A stretch of 64,000 nucleotides of DNA from Polaribacter sp. KT25b (GTDB lineage Bacteria; Bacteroidota; Bacteroidia; Flavobacteriales; Flavobacteriaceae). The position numbers and the translations under genes are program-made. The number at the start of each line of letters is the position of its first letter. Position 1 is the first letter of the stretch. The stretch lies in contig NZ_LT629752.1 in NCBI RefSeq assembly GCF_900105145.1, positions 2,566,001 through 2,630,000 of the forward strand, read 5' to 3'. Shown here piece by piece: positions 46,414 through 54,126 of the stretch. The notes below the pieces were generated by a model, which worked only from the letters and a program-made list of their open reading frames with translations, was not told where the DNA came from and made no database searches.

Positions 46414-48114
46414 ATGACATATACTCAATGGTTTATCTTTTTTTTAGCAGTTCAAGTGCTACATTTTTTAGGAACTTGGAAACTGTATGTAAAAGCAGGT
46501 AGAAAAGCATGGGAAGCTGCAATACCAATCTATAATGGTATTGTTTTAATGCAAATAATTAATCGTCCAAAATGGTGGATTATTCTTTTATTTATACCAA
46601 TTGTAAACTTATTAATGTTTCCTGTTATTTGGATTGAAACCATTAGAACTTTTGGCTTTTACAAAAAATTAGATTCCTTTTTAGTAATCGTAACTTTAGG
46701 TTTTTATATTTTTTACATCAATTATGCAACGGACACAGCATATAATAAAGGTAGAAGTTCTAAACCACGTTCTGAACTTGGTGAATGGGTAAGTTCTATT
46801 ACATTTGCAATTATTGCTGCAACTTTGGTGCACACCTATTTTATGCAACCATTTACAATACCAACATCTTCTTTAGAAAAATCTTTATTAGTTGGTGATT
46901 ATTTATTTGTGAGCAAATTTCATTACGGAGCAAGAGTTCCATCAACAGTAATTGCTGCACCAATGGTTCATGATTCTTTACCTTTTACAGGTACAGCTTC
47001 TTATCTTAAAAAACCACAATTACCTTATACACGTTTACCTGGATTACAAAAAATTAAAAATAACGATATTGTTTGTTTTAACTGGCCTGCGGATTCTTTG
47101 GCTACAATGTGGGGTGATCATTCTGGAAAATTCACATACAAACCTGTTGATAAAAAAACAAATTATGTAAAACGTGCTGTTGGTATTGCTGGCGATTCTC
47201 TAGAATTAAAAGATGGTTATGTATATATTAATGGCAAAAAGAACGAATTACCTTATAGAGCTAAAATACAATTTTATTACACGTTTGAATGTAAAGAACC
47301 TATTAGTCAAAGTACGTATCCAAAATTTTTATTAGATAAAGAAAGAACAGGTGTTTATAAAATTTTATCAGAATATTGGAACAATGATAGAGTTCAAGAT
47401 TCTATAAAAGTGAATGGAAATCTTTCTAAAATTGGAGAAGACTCATTATATACAGAGGTTGTTGGAGGCATAAACCAAAACTTTGCTAGAAAACTAAAAA
47501 TGATTAATGTTGAGAATAAAATCAATATTAATTTAACTGAAGAAGAAGTTTCAAGGCTAGAAAAATACCCTTTAACCGTTTCTGTTAAAAAGGTAAATCA
47601 CGCGCCAGATATTGCTGTTTTTCCTCATGTAGAAAAATTAAAATGGAGTCAAGATAATTTTGGACCTATTTATATTCCTAAAAAAGGTGCAACTGTAAAA
47701 TTAGATTCAGAATCAATTCCTTTTTATGAACAAATTATTAAAAATTATGAAAATAATGATTTAGTAATTAACGGAAATAATATTTTTATAAATGGGCAAA
47801 AAGCAGATTCTTATACTTTTAAACAAGACTATTACTGGTTAATGGGAGATAATAGACACAACTCTTTAGATGCTCGTTATTGGGGATTTGTTCCTTTTGA
47901 TCACGTTTTAGGAAAACCAGTAATGATTTGGTTTAGTTGGGATGCTAATGCGCCAAGTTTTACTGCTAAAATAAAATCTATAAGATGGGACAGAATGTTT
48001 ACAACTGTACATGGAGATGGAGAACCTGTTTCTTACAGATATTTTGTTTTGGCTTTAATTGGTCTTTACATAGGTTATAGTTTTTATAAAGGAAAGAAAA
48101 AATCTAAAAAATAA
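46414..48114 (+). CDS. lepB: Signal peptidase I with N-terminal DUF5684-like membrane domain
   Basis: A 566-residue membrane protease that removes signal peptides of exported proteins. Residues 1-115 form a three-to-four-helix domain resembling DUF5684 (KAGRKAWEAAIPIYNGIVL; IPIVNLLMFPVIWI). Then comes the S26 peptidase: IPTSSLEKSLLVGDYLF with the probable nucleophile Ser153, the general-base Lys253 (NYVKRAVGIAGD) and box E GDNRHNSLDARYWG near residue 480. The residue after the Ser is Leu where most relatives have Met. A long insertion (about 275-450) separates boxes D and E. A 7-bp dyad (46384-46398) lies in the 78-base gap before it. Confidence 0.93.
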   Translation: MTYTQWFIFFLAVQVLHFLGTWKLYVKAGRKAWEAAIPIYNGIVLMQIINRPKWWIILLFIPIVNLLMFPVIWIETIRTFGFYKKLDSFLVIVTLGFYIFYINYATDTAYNKGRSSKPRSELGEWVSSITFAIIAATLVHTYFMQPFTIPTSSLEKSLLVGDYLFVSKFHYGARVPSTVIAAPMVHDSLPFTGTASYLKKPQLPYTRLPGLQKIKNNDIVCFNWPADSLATMWGDHSGKFTYKPVDKKTNYVKRAVGIAGDSLELKDGYVYINGKKNELPYRAKIQFYYTFECKEPISQSTYPKFLLDKERTGVYKILSEYWNNDRVQDSIKVNGNLSKIGEDSLYTEVVGGINQNFARKLKMINVENKININLTEEEVSRLEKYPLTVSVKKVNHAPDIAVFPHVEKLKWSQDNFGPIYIPKKGATVKLDSESIPFYEQIIKNYENNDLVINGNNIFINGQKADSYTFKQDYYWLMGDNRHNSLDARYWGFVPFDHVLGKPVMIWFSWDANAPSFTAKIKSIRWDRMFTTVHGDGEPVSYRYFVLALIGLYIGYSFYKGKKKSKK

Positions 48115-48122
48115 GAATTAAC

Positions 48123-48719
48123 ATGTCTTTGTTTATTCCAACCTACTTCTCTCCTATTTCTCAATATTCAGAAATAGTAAAAGCAGATGAAATAGTTTTT
48201 GAAATGGAAGATAATTTTCAAAAACAAGGTTATAGAAATCGTTGTTATATTTATAATAGCAACGGTAAACAATTGTTAAGTATTCCTGTAAAACACCTTA
48301 CAAAAGATAAAAGAAAAAAAACAAAAGACACTTTAGTAGAGAACAATTTCCCTTGGCAAGACCAGCATTTTAAATCACTACAAATTGCCTATAGGACATC
48401 ACCTTTTTTTGAGTTTTACGAAGATGATCTTGTTCCTATTTTTGAAAAAAAATACAAATATCTTCAAGATATAAATATTGATACTTTTTTATTTTTAAAA
48501 GACGCTTTACAATTAGAAACAGATTTCTCTTTAACTAAAGAATATCAAGTTGAAACTACTGAAAAAGACTTTAGATTATTAGCAGAAATAAAACATCAGC
48601 CAGAAAAATTAGTTGAAAAATACATTCAAATGTTTGATGATAAACATGGATTTATCCCCAATTTATCAATTTTAGATTTATTATTTATGGAAGGCCCAAA
48701 CACCATTAGTTACTTATAA
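48123..48719 (+). CDS. WbqC family protein
   Basis: A 198-residue member of the WbqC-like family (MSLFIPTYFSPISQYSEIVKADEIVFE), with the family's RCYIYNSNGKQLLSIPVK, WQDQHFKSLQIAYRTSPFFEFYED and C-terminal SILDLLFMEGPNTISYL blocks. Family members occur in polysaccharide clusters or, as here, beside lepB in Bacteroidota; the activity is unknown. It starts 8 bases after lepB and probably ends the parA-lepB transcript; no clear terminator follows. Confidence 0.85.
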   Translation: MSLFIPTYFSPISQYSEIVKADEIVFEMEDNFQKQGYRNRCYIYNSNGKQLLSIPVKHLTKDKRKKTKDTLVENNFPWQDQHFKSLQIAYRTSPFFEFYEDDLVPIFEKKYKYLQDINIDTFLFLKDALQLETDFSLTKEYQVETTEKDFRLLAEIKHQPEKLVEKYIQMFDDKHGFIPNLSILDLLFMEGPNTISYL

Positions 48720-48776
48720 TTTTTTTTCTTAGTTTTATAAAAAACTTATTTATCATCTTAAAAGGATAACTTTAAA

Positions 48777-49364
48777 ATGTATTATTCTATGAATAATCTA
48801 AAAGAATTTACAGCTAACTTTAAAAATATTCCACAAAAAAAAATTGATTTATTTTTAAGTTTAGCATCAAAAGAAAAATTTAAAAAAAATGACCTAATTG
48901 CTAAAATAGGTGAGAAAACCCACTATTTTTATATTATCGAATCTGGCATTATTAGATCTTTTTATACTGATGAAAAAGGAAAAGAATTTACTAGAACTAT
49001 TTTTACAAAACAAAAAACAACAGGACCTTTAGCTACACTTATAACAGGAGAACCTAGTAAGTTAACATATGAATGTTTATCTGATTGTACTGTTTATAAA
49101 ATAAATTATAATGAATTTGTTGCTCTAGCAAAAAAAGATATTTCAATGGCAAATTTATATAGTAAAATGTTAGAATTTATCTTTTTAGTTATGGAATCTA
49201 AAATATATGATTTATCTGCTTTAAATGCCACAGAAAGATATTATAAATTAAAAAAAGAAATACCAGATATAGATAATCTAATTCCACAATATCATATTGC
49301 ATCCTATTTAAATGTTTCACCAGTTCAACTTAGTAGAATTAGAAAAGAAATGTATTCAAAATAG
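48777..49364 (+). CDS. Crp/Fnr family transcriptional regulator
   Basis: A 195-residue regulator: cyclic-nucleotide-binding-like beta roll (about 15-125, KFKKNDLIAKIGEKTHYFYIIESGIIRSFY) and a short C-terminal winged helix (YHIASYLNVSPVQLSRIRKEM). The Arg-Ser pair that binds cAMP phosphate in Crp is not evident, and no iron-sulfur cysteine cluster is present, so the ligand is unknown. A second in-frame ATG at 48789 is an alternative start. A candidate small RNA or attenuator follows 55 bases downstream. Confidence 0.88.
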   Translation: MYYSMNNLKEFTANFKNIPQKKIDLFLSLASKEKFKKNDLIAKIGEKTHYFYIIESGIIRSFYTDEKGKEFTRTIFTKQKTTGPLATLITGEPSKLTYECLSDCTVYKINYNEFVALAKKDISMANLYSKMLEFIFLVMESKIYDLSALNATERYYKLKKEIPDIDNLIPQYHIASYLNVSPVQLSRIRKEMYSK

Positions 49365-49406
49365 AATCTCTTAACATATGTAAACATTTATAAGATAATA
49401 AACTAT

Positions 49407-49414
49407 TACTTTTG
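49407..49414 (+). promoter_or_regulatory. Promoter -7 element before the C5-loop RNA
   Basis: TACTTTTG, a perfect TAnnTTTG match, lies in the gap between the Crp/Fnr gene and DUF6122 and immediately precedes the structured RNA at 49418. It has no protein start codon near it other than DUF6122 at 49491. Confidence 0.65.
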
Positions 49415-49417
49415 TCC

Positions 49418-49489
49418 TAATATTGTTTCCCCCAATAATATTACAGATTATATTAAAAGGCTTATCTTATTTTAAGAAAAGCCTTTTTA
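49418..49489 (+). ncRNA. Candidate small RNA or attenuator with a TCCCCC hairpin loop
   Basis: About 70 transcribed bases after a perfect -7 box. Hairpin 1 (49418-49427 with 49434-49443) has 10 pairs, one of them G-U, and a loop TCCCCC. Hairpin 2 (49455-49463 with 49479-49487, extended inward) is a terminator with five T. The end of the T-run is two bases before the DUF6122 ATG, so the unit is either a free small RNA or a transcription attenuator for DUF6122. The core TTCCCCCAA recurs in a similar structure at 53943. No known RNA family was recognised. Confidence 0.55.
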
Positions 49490-49490
49490 T

Positions 49491-49796
49491 ATGATTAAAT
49501 TTACAATTCACTATTTCCTTCACTTTTTAGCACCTCTTTTAATTTCTTATTTCTTTTTTAGAGATAATTGGAAAAAAGTATATCTAATTTTTTTACTTTC
49601 TATGCTGGTAGATTTAGATCATTTATTGGCAAACCCAATATTTGAAAAAAATAGATGTAGTATTAATTTTCATCCATTACATTCATATATTGCAATAGCT
49701 ATTTACTTTTTAGGGCTCTTCTTTAAAAAAACAAGAATTTTAGCAATTGCATTATTATTACACATGCTCACAGATTTTATAGATTGTTACTTATAA
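49491..49796 (+). CDS. DUF6122 family membrane protein
   Basis: A 101-residue integral membrane protein (MIKFTIHYFLHFLAPLLISYFF) with three to four hydrophobic helices and the conserved DLDHLLANP and CSINFHPLHSY motifs, whose His/Asp residues suggest a metal-binding or hydrolase-like site. I recognise it as DUF6122; function unknown. Its start codon is placed directly after an intrinsic terminator, and its 3' end overlaps the convergent flippase gene by 20 bases. Confidence 0.82.
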   Translation: MIKFTIHYFLHFLAPLLISYFFFRDNWKKVYLIFLLSMLVDLDHLLANPIFEKNRCSINFHPLHSYIAIAIYFLGLFFKKTRILAIALLLHMLTDFIDCYL

Positions 49797-51273
49797 ATCG
49801 TTTAAAAAGACCAGATATTTCTGTAGAGATATTCAATTTTATTATTAAAAAGAGGTAAATAACAGCAATTATTGCACTCTTTAAAATGATGTTTATAATT
49901 GGATCAATCGGAAAATTAAACACATTTATATTATGTATTGGAAAATCCCAAAAATTAAAAAGCAAGTATAAAACTGCAATTACTAAAACCATAATAAATG
50001 ATTTATCAGTAAAAGGTGTCATTGAAAATTTCCTTTTTACAAAAAATATTTTACTTGTATTTGCAGAAAAAATTACAATTAAAGTTGCTAAAGCTAATCC
50101 GTCTGTTCCCATATCTAACTCATAATAAAAGAGTTTATTTAAAAAGTATACAGAAATAGCCATTATTAAACTATAAGGTAACGTAATTTTATAATATTTA
50201 GAATTATTAATAATTGCACCATTGTTTCCTAAAAAACCATTGTACAATTTTAGTAGAGAAATCATAAAAACCACCAAAGCTCCGCCAGCATATTGAACTG
50301 GTAATAAACGAAATAACTCATTAATATTTGCGTTAATTAACACAAAGAAAAAACCACTAATTATTAACAAATTAATAGAGCTTTTTTTATACAAAGACGC
50401 AACTTCTAAATGATTTTTTTCATTTAACGTTTTAGAAGTTAAAGGTTGTAAAATATTTAACATTGCTCTACTTGGCGCTTCTATAAAAGAACCAATAAAA
50501 ACTGCTACCGTATAATAAGCAGCAGTTTCTAACGATTCTTTACCCGGAATCATAAATTTATCAATATCTAAAATAATTGCACCAGCACTTCCCGCCAAAA
50601 TTATATAGAAAGAAAAACTCAAAACTTCTTTAAAATTATCTGGTCTTTGAAATGTGAATTTCGGTAAATACAATCTAAAAGCATAAAACATCATTAGTAA
50701 CATTCTAATAAAATAAGCACCAGTTAAATAGTAAATAAATTCTGATTTTGTAATCCATTGAAAATAAACAGCAAATAACAAAATCATTACAGCAACTCTG
50801 TTATATAATTCCTTTAAAATATTTCCAAAAACAGTTTGAAAATTAACTTTTGCCCAAGCATAAAAAACTTCGAAATATGCACAAGCAAAAGCAACCAAAT
50901 AAATTACAAAAGTGTACTCTTTTATAATCGGGTTTTTTACTGATAAATGATTGCTTATTTGTTCATAAAAAAGATCGCCAAAAAAACCTATAGGAATTGC
51001 AATTAATAAAGGTAAAAATAATACTGACGACAAAAATTTATCTTTATCAATCTTGGTAAAATAACTTGAGAAAAATTTTACAATTGTATGATGAATGCCA
51101 AGTGCAATTAAAGGCATTAATATATTGGAAGTAGCCAATAAGAAAGTAACTAAACCATAATATTCATCTTCTAAAAAACGAGTATATAAAACTAATGTAT
51201 TTATACCACCAACGGCAAAACCTAAATAAATAAACAGGGTATTTTTAAAAGATTGTTTTATTACAATTCCCAT
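49777..51273 (-). CDS. Polysaccharide flippase (Wzx/MATE-like)
   Basis: A 498-residue membrane protein with about 12-14 predicted helices, starting GIVIKQSFKNTLFIYLGFAVGGINTLVLYTRF, the typical entry into oligosaccharide flippases. It probably moves lipid-linked oligosaccharides across the inner membrane for O-antigen or capsule assembly. It forms an operon with two glycosyltransferases upstream (7-base gap). Its last 20 bases overlap the 3' end of DUF6122 on the other strand. Confidence 0.88.
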   Translation of the reverse strand: MGIVIKQSFKNTLFIYLGFAVGGINTLVLYTRFLEDEYYGLVTFLLATSNILMPLIALGIHHTIVKFFSSYFTKIDKDKFLSSVLFLPLLIAIPIGFFGDLFYEQISNHLSVKNPIIKEYTFVIYLVAFACAYFEVFYAWAKVNFQTVFGNILKELYNRVAVMILLFAVYFQWITKSEFIYYLTGAYFIRMLLMMFYAFRLYLPKFTFQRPDNFKEVLSFSFYIILAGSAGAIILDIDKFMIPGKESLETAAYYTVAVFIGSFIEAPSRAMLNILQPLTSKTLNEKNHLEVASLYKKSSINLLIISGFFFVLINANINELFRLLPVQYAGGALVVFMISLLKLYNGFLGNNGAIINNSKYYKITLPYSLIMAISVYFLNKLFYYELDMGTDGLALATLIVIFSANTSKIFFVKRKFSMTPFTDKSFIMVLVIAVLYLLFNFWDFPIHNINVFNFPIDPIINIILKSAIIAVIYLFLIIKLNISTEISGLFKRFISNNL

Positions 51274-51280
51274 GTATATT

Positions 51281-52540
51281 TTAAAGGTTTTTTATAATTT
51301 CTGATAAATTTTTAGTCAATTCTTTTCTATGATATTGTTCTATATTTATAGAATCTACTTGTAAATTTCCTAATTTATATTGTTGATACAACTTCGTTAT
51401 TTCTGATGTTAATTTTATTTCATTTCTAAAGCCAACAACAACACCAGCATTTGTATTTTCTAAAATTTCTGATAAATCTCCATTTTCTGATCCCATTGCT
51501 AAAATAGGTCTTTTTGCTGTTAAATATTCAAATAATTTACCCGTTAAAATTCCTTCAGATTTTTCTACATCAGGAATTAGAAGTAATAACACCTGTGCTT
51601 TTTTCTGAAACTTAATAGCATCTATATGAGAAACATAACCACTAAAATTAGTGTTTTCTAATAAATTATTCGCTTCAATTTCTTGTCTTACATCTTCAGA
51701 AATATCACCAATAAAATTGAGTTCTAAATCATTTTTAAAATCGGTATTTTCTACACATAAATTCTTTAAAACTCTAAATAATAATTTAGGATTACTTTGT
51801 TTTGGCAACAAACCAATATAAGAAAAAGAGAATTTTTTATTTAATCTTACACTATTATTTCTTAATACTTCATCATCAAAACCATTGGTAATTACTTCTA
51901 CTCTAGTTGCTTTTTTAGCAAAATCTTTCTTTAAAGAATTACTTACTGTTAAAATACAATCTGCATTTTTAAACACTGAAGCTTCTAATTTTAGATTTCT
52001 TTTTTTTGCAAAAGATAATTGTTTAAACTCGTTATTATAATACAAATCTGTCCAAGGATCTCTAAAATCTGCAATCCATTTAATTTTATTTTTTTGCTTT
52101 AATTTTTGAGCAATTAAATGCATACTATGTGGCGGCCCAGTAGAAATTATAACATCAACTTTGTTATCTTTTAGATACTTATTAAGATATTTTACCGAAG
52201 ATTTCACCCAAAATACTTTAGGATCTGGAATAAAAAAATTGCCTCTTATAAATGATAATAAACCATTATTAACAGCATTAGAAACATCGCTTTTTTGCTG
52301 ATTTTTCTTTTTCCAAAATAATAAATCTGTTGGTTCCCAAATTGGTTGTTTTAAAACTGTTACATTTTTAGGAATTTCATTAATTAATGAATTATCTTCT
52401 TTTGGATAATTAGCATTATCAACCGTATAAACAATAGGTTCAATGTCAAAATTTTGTAAATATTTTACAAATTTTAACCAACGCTGAACGCCACTTCCGC
52501 CTGCTGGAGGCCAATAATATGTAATAATTAATACTTTCAA
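51281..52540 (-). CDS. Glycosyltransferase family 4 protein
   Basis: A 419-residue GT-B glycosyltransferase. The N-terminal domain begins with KVLIITYYWPPAGGSGVQRWLKF, a glycine-rich loop of the GT4 type; DVIISTGPPHSMHLIA and KWIADFRDPWTDLYY follow. The C-terminal Rossmann domain (SYIGLLPKQSNPKLLF) contains the donor site (KSEGILTGKLFEYLTAKRPILAM) with the E-x7-E pattern. The sugar donor is not readable. It overlaps the preceding glycosyltransferase by 4 bases, implying translational coupling. Confidence 0.9.
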   Translation of the reverse strand: MKVLIITYYWPPAGGSGVQRWLKFVKYLQNFDIEPIVYTVDNANYPKEDNSLINEIPKNVTVLKQPIWEPTDLLFWKKKNQQKSDVSNAVNNGLLSFIRGNFFIPDPKVFWVKSSVKYLNKYLKDNKVDVIISTGPPHSMHLIAQKLKQKNKIKWIADFRDPWTDLYYNNEFKQLSFAKKRNLKLEASVFKNADCILTVSNSLKKDFAKKATRVEVITNGFDDEVLRNNSVRLNKKFSFSYIGLLPKQSNPKLLFRVLKNLCVENTDFKNDLELNFIGDISEDVRQEIEANNLLENTNFSGYVSHIDAIKFQKKAQVLLLLIPDVEKSEGILTGKLFEYLTAKRPILAMGSENGDLSEILENTNAGVVVGFRNEIKLTSEITKLYQQYKLGNLQVDSINIEQYHRKELTKNLSEIIKNL

Positions 52541-53727
52541 TTTAGAAGATTATCATATAAATGTAAGAGTTTTTTTGATGTTTGCTCCCAAGAAAATTCA
52601 TTTCTAACAAAGTTTTTTCCATTTTCGCCTAATTCATTTCTTAGTTTTTCATCAGCATATAATTTTAAAACTTTATCAGTAAAATCTTCCACATTTTTTT
52701 CTTGATGTATTAAGCCAGAATTTGTTCTTTCAACCAGTTTTTTTTGAGCAATTGCATCACTTACCAATAATGATTTTGCTAAACTCATATATTGAAAAAT
52801 TTTGTTTGCATACGCAACATCATGTTGTAAATTTCTGTGCAAAGGAGAAATACAAACGTCACTAGAAAATATATAAGATTGAAAAAGAGAAACGTTTTGC
52901 CATCCTTCAAAATCTACAAATTCTTGAATTTTTAAATCTTGAACTTGTTGTTTTAAAATAATATCTGTTGTGTTTTTACCAACAATAACGAGTTTTAAAT
53001 TAGGTATTATATCTTTTAATTTTTCTACGGATGAAATTGCAGTTTGTAAGCCTCTTCGAATATGTGTATCTCCTAAATATAAAATTACAAACTTGTTTTT
53101 ATATCTTTCAATAATAGATGTATCAATTGTATAATCTTCAAAAAAAGATTTTCTAATTGTATTTGGCACTAAAACAAGCTTATTTTTTGCTGATGGAATT
53201 CTAGTTTTTAACGTTTCTAAAAACTCAGGAGAAACAGAAATTACTTTATCTGCTTTTAAAATAAATTCTTCCTCTTTTTGTTTCCATTTTTTTGGTGATA
53301 TAATATACTTTCCTGGAAATATTTGAAGATGAGGATACAATTTCATTACTTCTGGCATATTATCATGCAAATCTAAAACAATTGGTAAATTGTATTTTTT
53401 ATTAGCATTAAAAACTGCTTGTGCAATTTTAATATCATGAATATGTAAAGCTTCAATTTTAGTATCTTTTATAAATTGGTAAATTTTACTTTGCATCAAA
53501 AAAGTATAAAAAGGAACAGTGTACGCCAAAGCAGAAAGTTTATATTCTAACTTATTAGATTTATACCTTCTTACTTCTATTCCGTTTATAATTTCTGACG
53601 ATTTTTCATCAGCATATTTTAAACAAAAAAGAAAAACTTGATGCCCAGCATTTACCAATGAAACAGCTTCGTTTTCAACTCTTGGGTCTGGAGGAAAAGA
53701 AGCATCTAATATCATTCCTATTTTCAT
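52537..53727 (-). CDS. Glycosyltransferase, GT4-like
   Basis: A 396-residue GT-B protein: GMILDASFPPDPRVENEAVSLVNAGHQVFLF at the N-terminus, the linker region EALHIHDIKIAQAV, the C-terminal domain ILYLGDTHIRRGLQTAI and donor site ANKIFQYMSLAKSLLVSDAIAQ. The second Glu of the E-x7-E motif is not clear, so catalytic grouping is less certain. First gene of the three-gene surface-polysaccharide operon. Upstream lies a 399-base gap with several structured elements. Confidence 0.88.
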   Translation of the reverse strand: MKIGMILDASFPPDPRVENEAVSLVNAGHQVFLFCLKYADEKSSEIINGIEVRRYKSNKLEYKLSALAYTVPFYTFLMQSKIYQFIKDTKIEALHIHDIKIAQAVFNANKKYNLPIVLDLHDNMPEVMKLYPHLQIFPGKYIISPKKWKQKEEEFILKADKVISVSPEFLETLKTRIPSAKNKLVLVPNTIRKSFFEDYTIDTSIIERYKNKFVILYLGDTHIRRGLQTAISSVEKLKDIIPNLKLVIVGKNTTDIILKQQVQDLKIQEFVDFEGWQNVSLFQSYIFSSDVCISPLHRNLQHDVAYANKIFQYMSLAKSLLVSDAIAQKKLVERTNSGLIHQEKNVEDFTDKVLKLYADEKLRNELGENGKNFVRNEFSWEQTSKKLLHLYDNLLN

Positions 53728-53880
53728 TTGATTTTATTTAAATGAAAATTAAAACTATTTAATGAATATTGAAGAAAGAATTTATGTAGTATTTTATTTT
53801 TCAAAAAATCTAATTTAGATAAAACGTAAATTTAATAAAAATCAGAAAGAATTAAAGTAGTAATCTTACAATTATAAGCA

Positions 53881-53910
53881 AAAAAAAAGAGATAATAAAT
53901 TTATCCCTTT
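53881..53910 (-). terminator. Orphan minus-strand terminator-like hairpin
   Basis: Read on the minus strand, 53910-53901 pairs with 53895-53886 (10 pairs, one G-U) and is followed by eight or nine U. No annotated gene ends here on the minus strand, so it either ends an unannotated minus-strand transcript or insulates the glycosyltransferase promoter from the AraC region. On the plus strand the stem has an A-C mismatch and is weaker. Confidence 0.5.
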
Positions 53911-53938
53911 TTTTTCCTCTCTTAATGTACATAAGAAA

Positions 53939-54010
53939 TAGCTTCCCCCAAAGCTTAGGCGAATATAGAATATAAAAAGGGTAAAAACTAACAGTATATT
54001 CGTCTTTTTA
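53939..54010 (+). ncRNA. Candidate small RNA with a C5 hairpin loop, second locus
   Basis: Hairpin 1 pairs 53940-53944 with 53951-53955 around the loop CCCCCA. Hairpin 2 pairs AGGCGAATATA (53957-53967) with TATATTCGTCT (53995-54005), including one G-U, with a 27-base loop holding a GGG that could pair with the C-run; TTTTTA follows. The order (C5 hairpin, then terminator-like stem) and core TTCCCCCAA match the locus at 49418. No TAnnTTTG box precedes it closely, so its promoter is unknown. The rest of the 399-base gap is AT-rich and featureless apart from the orphan terminator and the AraC promoter. Confidence 0.4.
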
Positions 54011-54068
54011 TAAAAAGCACACCTTAAATATGATAAAAATTAACCATCTAAATTATAAATTCTAATTG

Positions 54069-54099
54069 TTTGTTTGTTTGTAAATATTTATTATACTTG
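54069..54099 (+). promoter_or_regulatory. Promoter of the TPR-AraC regulator gene
   Basis: A TTTG (54069-54072, the first of a short TTTG run) is followed after 19 bases by TATACTTG, which differs from TAnnTTTG at one position. Spacing suits the Bacteroidota sigma-A promoter. The ATG is 27 bases further on. Confidence 0.55.
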
Positions 54100-54126
54100 T
54101 AATTAAGCTTATAATTAATTTAATAA

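Noticed and set aside
53728..53880. A gene or RNA in the left part of the 399-base gap upstream of the glycosyltransferases
   Set aside because: AT-rich sequence with no open frame, hairpin or promoter motif that I could support.
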